A DNA stretch of 64,000 nt from Saccharothrix saharensis (GTDB lineage Bacteria; Actinomycetota; Actinomycetes; Mycobacteriales; Pseudonocardiaceae). Made by a program: the position numbers and the translations under genes. Shown in pieces: positions 25,619 to 33,207 of the stretch (the first letter of the stretch is position 1; every line of letters begins with the position of its first letter). The stretch covers positions 5,653,386-5,717,385 of the forward strand of contig NZ_VFPP01000001.1 in the NCBI RefSeq assembly GCF_006716745.1. The letters run 5' to 3'. Below the pieces are notes generated by a model. That model was not told the DNA's origin and did not search any database. It saw only the letters and a list, made by a program, of their open reading frames with translations.

Positions 25619-26127
25619 GCCCTGGTCACGCGGCGCGGGCGGAAGTCGGCGGTGGGGAAGACCCACTTCTTGTAGCCCCACCAGCGGAACGCCATGGCGA
25701 TCAGGGTGCCGATGATCTGCGCGCTGACGAAGTCGGCGACCTCTTCGCCGAGCCTGGTCACGTGCGGCTCCTGGAAGTGCAGCAGGTACCGCGACACCCA
25801 CAGCGGCAGCGAGTTGAGCGCGATGCCGATGCCGTTGACCAGGAAGAACAGCGCGGCCTCGTGGTGCCTCTCCCGCCCGCCCCTGGTCTTGAACGACCAC
25901 TCGCGGTTGAGCACGTACGACACGATCGTCGCCACCAGCGTCGCCACGATCTTCGCGGTGACCGGCTTCTCGCTCAGCACGGTCGTCTTGAGGACGAGGA
26001 AGATGACCGTGTCGATGACGAAGCACGTGCCGCCGACCACCGCGAACTTCAGCAGCTCCCGGTGCTTGAGGGCCAGCGAGCGCAGCGGTTCGGGCAGGCG
26101 CAGGACGACGCTTTCGACGACGGACAC
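25582..26127 (-). CDS. GtrA-family membrane protein (copy 1)
   Basis: 181 aa with four hydrophobic helices. FAVVGGTCFVIDTVIFLVLK is the GtrA signature in TM1, and NREWSFKTRGGRERHHEAAL lies in the conserved loop. GtrA proteins are thought to move polyprenyl-linked sugars across the membrane for O-antigen or arabinogalactan modification. In mycobacteria a GtrA gene lies next to purK; here two GtrA genes lie some 7 kb from purK. The C-terminal tail is charged. The upstream paralogue at 26165 is clearly similar, so the pair arose by duplication. Confidence 0.85.
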   Translation of the reverse strand: MSVVESVVLRLPEPLRSLALKHRELLKFAVVGGTCFVIDTVIFLVLKTTVLSEKPVTAKIVATLVATIVSYVLNREWSFKTRGGRERHHEAALFFLVNGIGIALNSLPLWVSRYLLHFQEPHVTRLGEEVADFVSAQIIGTLIAMAFRWWGYKKWVFPTADFRPRRVTRAYDREDEAPGDA

Positions 26128-26164
26128 CCCGGCAGTCTACGGAAAGCCCGGGTGAAAGCCCTGT

Positions 26165-26683
26165 TCAGGCGACTTCGCGCTGCTCCGGGACGACGTGCAG
26201 CGGCTGCACCGACGGGCGCGCGTCGGCCTGGGGGAAGACGAACTTCCGCATCGCCCAGAACTTGAAACCCGTGGCCAGGAGCATGCCGATCACCGAACCG
26301 GCGACGAAGTCCGCGATCTCCGAGTGCAGGTCGAACACGTGCCGCGACACGTACAGCGGGGCCAGGTTCACCCCGATGCCGAGGCCGCTCACGAGGAAGA
26401 ACAGCGCCGCCTCGTGGTGCCGCTCACGCCCGCCCCGGGTGTGGAACGACCACTCGCGGCTGAGCACGTAGGACGAGATGACCGCGACCAGCACCGCGAT
26501 GGCCTTGGCCGTGACCACCTTGTCCTGCAGCACGGTCAGCTTCAACGCGTACCAGACGCCGTTGTCGATCAGGAACGTCGTGCCGCCGACGACGGCGAAG
26601 CGGATCAGCTCGCGGTGCTTGTTGATCAGGAACCGCACCGGTTCCGGCAGGAGGGCCAGAACCCTGCGCACTAGTGGCAGCAC
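26165..26683 (-). CDS. GtrA-family membrane protein (copy 2)
   Basis: 172 aa, the same fold and length as the downstream copy. Shared blocks include FAVVGGTTFLIDNGVWYALK, YVLSREWSFHTRGGRERHHE, ALFFLVSGLGIG and WAMRKFVFPQADARP. It differs in the helix-2 region and C-terminus. Spacing to copy 1 is 38 bp, so both are probably co-expressed. The two proteins might form a heteromeric carrier for lipid-linked sugars, relevant to the glycosyltransferase genes further right (inference). Confidence 0.85.
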   Translation of the reverse strand: MLPLVRRVLALLPEPVRFLINKHRELIRFAVVGGTTFLIDNGVWYALKLTVLQDKVVTAKAIAVLVAVISSYVLSREWSFHTRGGRERHHEAALFFLVSGLGIGVNLAPLYVSRHVFDLHSEIADFVAGSVIGMLLATGFKFWAMRKFVFPQADARPSVQPLHVVPEQREVA

Positions 26684-26715
26684 CGGGGCAGGTTACCGAG
26701 CGCGTCACCGAACGA

Positions 26716-28968
26716 TCACGAAGGGGTGTCGCAACGGCCCGGCAGCAGGTCACCGACGACGGGTGGCAGCCAGGGCGGCCTGGGGTGGCACGGTTCGCCG
26801 CGCGCGGGCGGCGTGGTCGGGGCCGTCGTGGTGGTCGGCCCGGTCGTCGGTTCCGTCGTGGTCGGGGTCGTCGTGGTCGGCTCCGACGACGAGGTGCTCG
26901 TGGGTGCCGTCGTGGTGGTGGGCGCCGTCGTCGTGGGCGAGGTCGGCGCGGTGGTGGTCGTCGACGACGTCGAACGGGTGGTGGTCGGCGTCGGCGAGGG
27001 GGTCGTCGTCACGACCGGGGGTTCGGCGTCGTCGTGGTCACCGCCGCCGGGGCGGGTCGAGATCGGCACCTCGACGCTCTCGGACGCGGTGCCGAGGGTC
27101 GCCGAGACCCGCACCACGCCTTCGCGGTGCGGCGCGCCGACGGCCCAGACCGAGAGCCGGAACGACTCGCCGCGCTCCAGCGGCACCTCGCACACCACCC
27201 GGTGCCACGACCGCTCGCAGCCGGGCCACAGCGCGACCAGCGTGATGTGCCGGTCCGACTCCACGACCAGCCGCAGGTCACCCGGCCGGCCGCCGGCGTT
27301 GGTGGCCTTGATGTCGAGCCTCGGGTCCCAGAACCCGTGCTGCCTGCGGTGGACCAGCAGTTCCAGGTCGTCGTGCACCGGGCGCACCTCGACGTCGACC
27401 GCGATGGCCACGCTCACCGCCGCGCCCGCGTTGACCGTGCCGGTGATCCGGCCGGTCGTCGCGGTGTGGTCGGCCTGCACCCGGAAGACGAACGTCGCCG
27501 TGCCGCCGGGTGCGATGCCCTGCGTGGTGGCGCACGTCACCGCGCCGGTCCCGGCCGGGCAGGCCACGGTCTGGTCGGCCGCGCCGTCGAGCCGGAGCAG
27601 TCGGCCGCCCGCGAACGCCGCGGCGGGACCGGCGGACCGGACGCCGGGCGGCAGGACCAGCGCGGCGCCGGCCGGCTCCGACGCGGTCTCGCCGGAGTTG
27701 CGCACGGTGATCGGCAGGTCGACCGGGTCGTCACCGGGGGTCAGGGCGAAGCCGCTGGGCACCACCGGCACGAGGTTCGCCGGCGCGGGCTGCGGCTCGG
27801 GCTGCGGCTCCGGTGCCGGTTCAGGCGCGGGTGCGGGTTCAGGCGCGGGCTCGGGCGCGGGCGCGGGTTCTGCGGTGGGTTCCGGCGTGGGTTGCGGCGT
27901 GGGTTGCGGCGAGGGCTCGGGTGACGGCACGGGCACCGGCGGTGGCGGGTCCTCCACCGGCGGCTGGGCGGGCTGCGTGGTGGGCACCGGCGCGGCCCGC
28001 GCGGCGGGCACCTCCTGCTCGTCACCCGCCGCCAGGCCGATCGCGACCGCGACCACCAGGGCGGCGGCCGAGACGGCGGCACCCAGGAACTGGCGCGGTG
28101 CGGAGGCCGCGGCACCGGCGGCCCCTCCCGCACCCGCGGCGGCGACCGCGGCGGCCTTCGCCGTGCCCGCGCCCGCGGCGGCCAGGTAGCCGGACGCGCC
28201 GACGCCGAGCACCAGGGGCGCGATGATCCCGCGCAGCGCGCCGTTGACGTCGGCCAGCTCGGCGGCCAGCGCGCGGCAACCGGTGCACTCGTCCAGGTGA
28301 GCCTCGACCTGCGTGGTCTCCCGCTTGGACAGCCCGCCCCGGGTCCAGGCGCCGAGCTTGTCGACGGTGGCGCGGCAGCGCTCGGCCTGCGTCTCGGCCA
28401 GGTGGACCTGGAGGTAGGCCTGCTTGAGCCCTTCACGGGCGCGGTAGGCCAGCGCGGACACGCCGTTGGCGGTCAGGCCCAGCAGCGGCGCGACCTCGGC
28501 GGGCGACTGGCCCTCGATCTCGGTGTGCCACAGCACGGTCTGCCAGCGCTCGGGCAGCCGGGCGAACGCCTTGGCCGCCATCGACCGCTCCAGCCCGGCC
28601 ACCGCGGTGTCGGAGAACGGCACGCTGGTCGCCTCGGGCGCGACCTCGGCCACGTCGTCGGCCAGCTCCAGCCTGCGGTCGCGGCGCGTCTTGTCGTAGG
28701 CGGTGTGGCGCAGCGCGGTGAGCAGGTAGGCCCGGAACGCCGAGTCGGGCCCGCGACCCGCCCGCAGCGCGTCGAGGACCTTGGCGAAGGCGTCCGCGAC
28801 CAGGTCGTCGGCTTCGGCGGACGACCTCGCGAGCTGGCGGGCCAGGTTGTGCGCGGCGGTCACGTGCCGCTCGTAGAGCTGCCCGTAGGCGTCGATGTCC
28901 CCGCCGCGCACGGAGTCGATCAGCTCCGCGTCGCTCGGTCCCTGGACTTCGGCAGGAACGGTCGCCAC
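26716..28968 (-). CDS. ECF-type sigma factor fused to zinc finger, transmembrane helix and extracellular domain
   Basis: About 750 aa; GTG at 28968 with AGGAGG upstream. Residues 1-190 are an ECF sigma factor: sigma2 SSAEADDLVADAFAKVLDAL, sigma4 LPERWQTVLWHTEIEGQSPA and AEVAPLLGLTANGVSALAYR. Near residue 226 is an anti-sigma-like HX3CX2C zinc finger (HLDECTGC). An Ala/Gly-rich stretch and one helix (GAAVSAAALVVAVAIGLAAG, about 295-314) cross the membrane. Outside are a long Pro/Glu repeat, a domain of about 280 residues with beta-rich DUF11-like segments, and a Thr-rich tail. Sigma and anti-sigma functions on one chain imply signal-dependent release. This resembles the ECF groups with large C-terminal extensions; ligand unknown. 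Confidence 0.85.
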   Translation of the reverse strand: MATVPAEVQGPSDAELIDSVRGGDIDAYGQLYERHVTAAHNLARQLARSSAEADDLVADAFAKVLDALRAGRGPDSAFRAYLLTALRHTAYDKTRRDRRLELADDVAEVAPEATSVPFSDTAVAGLERSMAAKAFARLPERWQTVLWHTEIEGQSPAEVAPLLGLTANGVSALAYRAREGLKQAYLQVHLAETQAERCRATVDKLGAWTRGGLSKRETTQVEAHLDECTGCRALAAELADVNGALRGIIAPLVLGVGASGYLAAAGAGTAKAAAVAAAGAGGAAGAAASAPRQFLGAAVSAAALVVAVAIGLAAGDEQEVPAARAAPVPTTQPAQPPVEDPPPPVPVPSPEPSPQPTPQPTPEPTAEPAPAPEPAPEPAPAPEPAPEPQPEPQPAPANLVPVVPSGFALTPGDDPVDLPITVRNSGETASEPAGAALVLPPGVRSAGPAAAFAGGRLLRLDGAADQTVACPAGTGAVTCATTQGIAPGGTATFVFRVQADHTATTGRITGTVNAGAAVSVAIAVDVEVRPVHDDLELLVHRRQHGFWDPRLDIKATNAGGRPGDLRLVVESDRHITLVALWPGCERSWHRVVCEVPLERGESFRLSVWAVGAPHREGVVRVSATLGTASESVEVPISTRPGGGDHDDAEPPVVTTTPSPTPTTTRSTSSTTTTAPTSPTTTAPTTTTAPTSTSSSEPTTTTPTTTEPTTGPTTTTAPTTPPARGEPCHPRPPWLPPVVGDLLPGRCDTPS

Positions 28969-29115
28969 GTTGTCTTCCCTCCTCGCGCGGCGCCAGTGTG
29001 ACGCACCAGGTCGCACACCGTCACCCCGAACCCCCCGACAGGGTGGACTTAATGCCGTCATGGATGACTTCCAGGCACGTCTCGTAGGCGGAAACGACGT
29101 CGAGGAGGCATCCGG

Positions 29116-29922
29116 GTGGGTGTTCGGGAAGCGGTCACACGGCGTTCCGGCGCTGAAGGGTCGCGGGCACTGCGGTCGAGGTGGCGCACCGCCACGATGG
29201 CCGCGGGCTGGGCGTTCCCGGCGGACTGGCCGTTGGCAGAGGTGGACGAGGTGTGCCGGGCCGTGCTGGACGGCGGCGACGCGTGCGCGGAGTTGCACCG
29301 GCTCGGCGCCGCGCGGGCCGAGTCGGGCGCGGGCCTGGCCGAGACGCTGCTCGACCTGGCCGCGTTGCACGCGGTGCTGGGGGCGCCGCCCGGGTCAACC
29401 GGGATCGTGTCGCCGAGCGTGGACGCGATCCCGGCCCGGATGCTGCGGTCCACCGCGCTGGGCTGGGCCGACGTGATGAGCAGGCGCGCGGCGAGCTGCG
29501 CCGCGGACGACCCGCTGACCGGCCTGGCCACGTCGGCGTACCTGAACACGCGGTTGCGCGAGGTGTACGCCGAGGCGCGGGCCGCCGGTCGCCAGGACCA
29601 CGTGCTGGTCCTCGTGGCGCTGGACCTGACCCGCACGTCCGGGTGGTCGCGCGTGGTGGCGATGACCTTGCTGGCCGACGCGCTGAAGGAGGTGTTCGAC
29701 GCCGGCGAGACGGTGGCCTCGGTCGGGACGTCGGTGGCGTGCGTGCTGCTGCGCCGCGACCGGCACCTGACGCGGGCCGTGGCGAACCTGCGCGTGCTCA
29801 CCGCGGACCGGCTGGCCGTGGACCCGCACGTGGCGCCGACCGGCCCGGTCCGCGTCCGGCTCGAGGAACTGCCCCCGACCTGCGAGGAAGCCCTGGCGCT
29901 GGTGGCCGGTCTCGGCCGCTGA
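29116..29922 (+). CDS. Degenerate GGDEF-like domain protein
   Basis: 268 aa from the GTG at 29116, which has AGGAGG 7 bases upstream. However, the first 27 codons have weak GC3, so ATG 29197 (MAAGWAFPADWP) is an alternative. The middle segment DDPLTGLATSAYLNTRLREV is the start of a diguanylate-cyclase fold. The following strand LVLVALDLTRTSGW lacks the usual Asp-Phe and the GGDEF signature loop is absent, so cyclase activity is unlikely. Possibly a c-di-GMP or protein-binding remnant. Divergent from the sigma-factor fusion gene across about 147 bp, which makes it a candidate target of that sigma factor. Confidence 0.6.
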   Translation: MGVREAVTRRSGAEGSRALRSRWRTATMAAGWAFPADWPLAEVDEVCRAVLDGGDACAELHRLGAARAESGAGLAETLLDLAALHAVLGAPPGSTGIVSPSVDAIPARMLRSTALGWADVMSRRAASCAADDPLTGLATSAYLNTRLREVYAEARAAGRQDHVLVLVALDLTRTSGWSRVVAMTLLADALKEVFDAGETVASVGTSVACVLLRRDRHLTRAVANLRVLTADRLAVDPHVAPTGPVRVRLEELPPTCEEALALVAGLGR

Positions 29923-29993
29923 CGCCCCCGCCCCGACCGATCGGCCGCCGCACCCCTGTCCGGCGGCCGGCAACCGGGACTCCCCTCCCCCAC

Positions 29994-30034
29994 GAGGAGC
30001 CCGGCGCCTGCCTCCCCAGCGCGCCGGGCTCCTC
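29994..30034. terminator. Hairpin between convergent genes
   Basis: GAGGAGCCCGGCGC (29994-30007) and GCGCCGGGCTCCTC (30021-30034) form a perfect 14-bp stem with a 13-base loop. It lies 6 bases before the lectin stop codon (on the other strand) and about 70 bp after the GGDEF-like stop, and fits a bidirectional terminator. Confidence 0.75.
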
Positions 30035-30039
30035 ACCTG

Positions 30040-30519
30040 TCAGTGGTGGATGTTCCAGCGCTGGTCGGTCCGCCCGGGGTCGCACGACGTGAGGATCAGT
30101 TCCGCGTACTCGCCGTTGTGCGTGACGCACCGGCCGGACGACCCTGACTCGAACAGCCACGAGTGGTAGCCGTCGTAGGACCGGCCCACCCACCGCTGGC
30201 TCTCGGAGCCGTCGCAGTCGCGGCCCGCCAGCTTGCCGTCGATCTCGGTCACGCACCACCCGTACTTCTTGTTCCTGATCGTGCCGTCATCGCCGATGTA
30301 CCACTTCTGGTTGTCCTCGCCGTGGTACGGGTGGGCGATGACCGGGAACATCGGGTCCCAGGACCAGTTGGTCTGGTCCCACACATCGCCCGGCCGGGTG
30401 ATGCTTTCGATCACCCATTCCTCCTGCTGCGCCTCGGGGGCGTCGGCGTTGGACGTCGGCGCGATGAGCAGGGCTGACGCGGCCACGACGACAGCGGCGA
30501 GAATTCGTCCGAATGTCAT
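30040..30519 (-). CDS. Secreted ricin-type beta-trefoil lectin domain protein
   Basis: About 159 aa from the ATG at 30519, preceded by AAAGGAAAG. A signal peptide (MTFGRILAAVVVAASALLIA, cleavage near SNADA) is followed by a single ricin-type domain. Typical QxW motifs are present: DNQKWYIGDDGTIRNKKYGWC, SESQRWVGR and TDQRWNIHH, with paired Cys residues around GWCVTEIDG and GRDCDG. Such domains bind sugars on the cell wall or extracellular glycans. No catalytic domain is attached, so it is a stand-alone lectin or a structural secreted protein. Confidence 0.8.
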   Translation of the reverse strand: MTFGRILAAVVVAASALLIAPTSNADAPEAQQEEWVIESITRPGDVWDQTNWSWDPMFPVIAHPYHGEDNQKWYIGDDGTIRNKKYGWCVTEIDGKLAGRDCDGSESQRWVGRSYDGYHSWLFESGSSGRCVTHNGEYAELILTSCDPGRTDQRWNIHH

Positions 30520-30808
30520 TCGCTTTCCTTTCGGGTGGGTTTTCACGAGCGCTCCCAGTAGAAGCGCCGGAACGGATTCGCGATCGTCGAGGACGGCCAT
30601 TGTGGCGGGAAACGACCCGGTCCGGTCGCCGGTGCCGGCGGACCCGTCACGGACGCGGGAGGTGGCGGCACCCCACCGTGCGCGGCATGACTGCCGGTGG
30701 GGTGATCACCGTTCGTGGGCGGTCGGGTCGTGGCGGCTTGACAACCTCCGGTCGTTGCTGGACTGTGTTGCAGTGTCTTAGTTGAGTAACACAATTTGGA
30801 GGCGCCGG
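30520..30808. promoter_or_regulatory. Divergent promoter region of the lectin and GntR/ABC operon
   Basis: A TTGACA box at 30738-30743 is followed 17-18 bases later by a weak -10-like GACTGT. An imperfect palindrome GTGTTGC...GTAACAC (30765-30792) covers the expected start of transcription and looks like the autoregulatory operator of a YtrA-type GntR protein. Further left, CACCCCACCG (30669-30678) and CGGTGGGGTG (30695-30704) form a 10-bp inverted repeat. No small gene seen. Confidence 0.45.
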
Positions 30809-31198
30809 GTGGAGTTCCGCATCGACCGGTCCAGCGGCCTCCCCGCCTACCTCCAGCTCGTGCGCCAGGTGCGGGAGGCGTTGCGCCTGGGCTGGCTGCG
30901 GCCGGGAGACCGGCTGCCGACCGTCCGCGACGTCGTCGCGAGGAGTGGTGTGAACGCGAACACGGTGCTCAAGGCCTATCGCGAGCTGGAGCTGTCCGGC
31001 CTGGTCGAGGCACGCCAGGGCTCGGGCACGTTCGTCAGGTCCGGTCTCGGCTCGGCCGACCCGGAGGTGATGGCCGCGCTGCGCGCGCGGCTGGTCGGGT
31101 GGGTCGCCGAAGCGCGTGCGGCCGGGTTGGACAGCGAGGACGTCGACGCCCTGGTGCGTTCCGTCCTCGCCGAAGGGGAGGGGGTGGCGGTCCGATGA
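30809..31198 (+). CDS. GntR-family (YtrA-type) transcriptional regulator
   Basis: About 129 aa from the GTG at 30809 (VEFRIDRSSGLPAYLQ), with GGAGG 6 bases before it. The winged helix (residues 8-75) contains LRPGDRLPTVRDVVARSGVN, ANTVLKAYRELELSGLV and RQGSGTFV, the standard GntR motif. Only a short helical C-terminal region follows, as in the YtrA subfamily, which controls ABC transporters encoded with it. The stop overlaps the ABC ATPase start (ATGA), so it is the first gene of a three-gene operon that it probably represses. Confidence 0.88.
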   Translation: MEFRIDRSSGLPAYLQLVRQVREALRLGWLRPGDRLPTVRDVVARSGVNANTVLKAYRELELSGLVEARQGSGTFVRSGLGSADPEVMAALRARLVGWVAEARAAGLDSEDVDALVRSVLAEGEGVAVR

Positions 31199-32082
31199 GC
31201 ACTGCTGTCGGAGCGGTCGCGGTGCGCGCGCGAGGGCTGGGGAAGCGCTACCGCGCCAAGTGGGCGTTGCGCGAGTGCACGTTCGAGCTGCCCAAGGGGA
31301 GGGTGGCGGCTCTGGTCGGCGCGAACGGCGCGGGCAAGACGACGTTGATGAGTGTCCTGGCCGGCCTCCTCGACGCCGATGAGGGGTCGGCGGGCGCGGT
31401 GGGCCGGGTGGCGTTCGTGCCGCAGGAGAAGCCGGTCTACCGGCACTTCACGGCGGCCGACATGCTGCGGCTCGGCGCGCGGCTCAACGTCGTCTGGGAC
31501 GAGGAGCGGGCCCGTCGCTGGCTCGCTCGCTTCGAAGTCCCGCTGGACCGGGCGTGCGGCAAGCTGTCCGGCGGCGGGCAGGCGCAGGTGGCGTTCGCCC
31601 TGGCCGTCGGCTCGCGGCCGGACGTGCTCATGCTGGACGAGCCGCTGGCCAACCTCGACCCGCTGGCCCGCCGCGAGGTGACCGCCGAGCTGCTGGGCGA
31701 GGTCGCCGCGACCGGCATGACCGTGCTGCTGTCCACGCACGTGGTGTCTGAGCTGTCCGGCGTGGCGGACCACCTGCTGCTGCTCGCGCACGGCCGGCTG
31801 CTCGCGGGCGGCGACCTGGACGAGCTGCTCGCCCGGCACGTCGGCTACACCGGCCCGCGCTCGGACGTGCCGCCCGCGCTCGGCGAGGTCGTCCAGGCGC
31901 GGCACAGCGCCGGCCAGTCGACGTTCCTGGTCGAGCTGCCCGAGGGGCAGCCCCGACCGGTGGTGGCCGGACCGTGGGTGGAGCGGCCGCCGACCTTGGA
32001 GGACTACGTGCTCGCGCAGCTCGAAGCCACCCGAGAGGAAGCCACCCGAGAGGAAGCCACCCGGAAGGAGGCGGGCGCATGA
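31195..32082 (+). CDS. ABC transporter ATP-binding protein
   Basis: About 295 aa. Walker A is GANGAGKTTL (near residue 42), the signature is KLSGGGQAQVAFALAVG, Walker B is DVLMLDEPLANLDPLARRE, and the switch His is in LLSTHVVSEL. The signature has LSGGG in place of LSGGQ, which is common in YtrB-like proteins. The C-terminus ends in a tandem repeat EATREEATREEATRKEAGA encoded by three 15-bp direct repeats (about 32026-32070). It supplies energy to the permease encoded next, with which it overlaps (ATGA). Substrate unknown. Confidence 0.9.
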   Translation: MSTAVGAVAVRARGLGKRYRAKWALRECTFELPKGRVAALVGANGAGKTTLMSVLAGLLDADEGSAGAVGRVAFVPQEKPVYRHFTAADMLRLGARLNVVWDEERARRWLARFEVPLDRACGKLSGGGQAQVAFALAVGSRPDVLMLDEPLANLDPLARREVTAELLGEVAATGMTVLLSTHVVSELSGVADHLLLLAHGRLLAGGDLDELLARHVGYTGPRSDVPPALGEVVQARHSAGQSTFLVELPEGQPRPVVAGPWVERPPTLEDYVLAQLEATREEATREEATRKEAGA

Positions 32083-33065
32083 CCGGCACCACGACCGCCG
32101 CGCCCGTGGTCGAACGCACCCGCGTCGGCTGGGGCGACCTGGCGTGGCTGACCTGGCGGCAGCACCGGTGGGCGATCGTCTGCCTGCTCGGCGCGTCCGC
32201 CGCGGCGATCCTGCTGGCCCTCGGCCTGGCGTGGTACGTCGGCGCGACCGGAGACACCAGCCACATGGTCGGGCGGTGGCGCTTCGTCGGCCTCGGGCAG
32301 TCGCTGATGCTCGCGCCGGTGGCGTTCGGCCTGGCCGTCGCGGTGTTCTGGGCCGCGCCGCTGCTGTCGCGCGAGTACGAGCAGCGCACGCACCTGATGG
32401 TGTGGAGCCAGGACGTCAGCCCGACCCGCTGGTTGGCGGGCAAGGTGCTGGCGCTCGGCGTGCCCGCCGTGGCCGCCGCCGCCGGCGTCGGACTCGCCGT
32501 GCGAACGATGGTCGTCAGCACGAACACCGCCATGAGCGAGTACTCGCCGCTGAGGCCGTTCGAGATGCCGGTGTACGAGACCGCGCCGCTGCTCCAGTTC
32601 TCCTACGCGGCGTTCGGCTTCGGGCTCGGGCTGGCGATCAGCGCGGTGACCCGGCGCACGGTGCTGTCGATGGGCCTGACCCTCGTGTCGTTCATCGCGG
32701 TGCGCGTCGTGGTGTCGGGCCTGTGGCGGCCGCACTTCCAGGAGCCGCTGCGCGTGGTGGAGCCGTACGACCCCACCTACGCGCAGAGCTGGTCCCTGGT
32801 GGACAGCGGCGCGTTGACGGTGGACAGCGGTTTCTCCGACGCGGACGGCAACGAGGTCCCGTTCCCGGCGGAGTGCTCGGACCTCGCGGACAACCTCGAC
32901 TACACCCGGTGCGTCCAGGAGAAGAACGTGCTGCTCTTCACCGACTACCACCCGGAGGACCGGCTCGTGCCGTTCCAGCTGTTCGAGTCCGCGATCTTCA
33001 CCGCCCTCGCCGCGGCGTTGTTCGCACTCGCGTTCACGTGGGTGCGCCGGGCCCGTCGGGTCTGA
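32079..33065 (+). CDS. ABC transporter permease
   Basis: 328 aa. It has six hydrophobic segments, including IVCLLGASAAAILLALGLAW, LMLAPVAFGLAVAVFWAAPL, and C-terminal FTALAAALFALAFTW. LSREYEQRTHLMVWSQDVSP, a cytoplasmic loop typical of YtrF/ABC-2-like permeases from actinomycetes, joins helices 2 and 3. Two Cys (AECSDL, TRCVQE) sit in the large outer loop. It forms an operon with the GntR regulator and ABC ATPase. By analogy with YtrA-controlled systems, export of a cell-envelope-active compound is plausible but not shown. Confidence 0.8.
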   Translation: MTGTTTAAPVVERTRVGWGDLAWLTWRQHRWAIVCLLGASAAAILLALGLAWYVGATGDTSHMVGRWRFVGLGQSLMLAPVAFGLAVAVFWAAPLLSREYEQRTHLMVWSQDVSPTRWLAGKVLALGVPAVAAAAGVGLAVRTMVVSTNTAMSEYSPLRPFEMPVYETAPLLQFSYAAFGFGLGLAISAVTRRTVLSMGLTLVSFIAVRVVVSGLWRPHFQEPLRVVEPYDPTYAQSWSLVDSGALTVDSGFSDADGNEVPFPAECSDLADNLDYTRCVQEKNVLLFTDYHPEDRLVPFQLFESAIFTALAAALFALAFTWVRRARRV

Positions 33066-33123
33066 TCCGGGTGGACGGGACCGGGCTTGTCGCCTTCGCA
33101 CCGCGGCAGCCCTGCTGAGGGGG

Positions 33124-33152
33124 GTCTCGCGCGCTTCGAGCGCGCGCGAGAC
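33124..33152 (+). terminator. Terminator hairpin after the ABC operon
   Basis: GTCTCGCGCGC (33124-33134) pairs with GCGCGCGAGAC (33142-33152) around a 7-base loop, about 60 bp after the permease stop and about 55 bp before purK. It separates the ABC operon from purK-purE. Confidence 0.7.
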
Positions 33153-33207
33153 TTCCCGCACAGCCGGGTCCGGACCATCGCGTTTGTGCACGTAGAATCA
33201 CCGAACC

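Noticed and set aside
27780..27960. The Pro/Glu run in the sigma-factor fusion as a DNA repeat element
   Set aside because: It is an in-frame linker of PAPEPAPEP-type codons within a coding gene, not a mobile or intergenic repeat.
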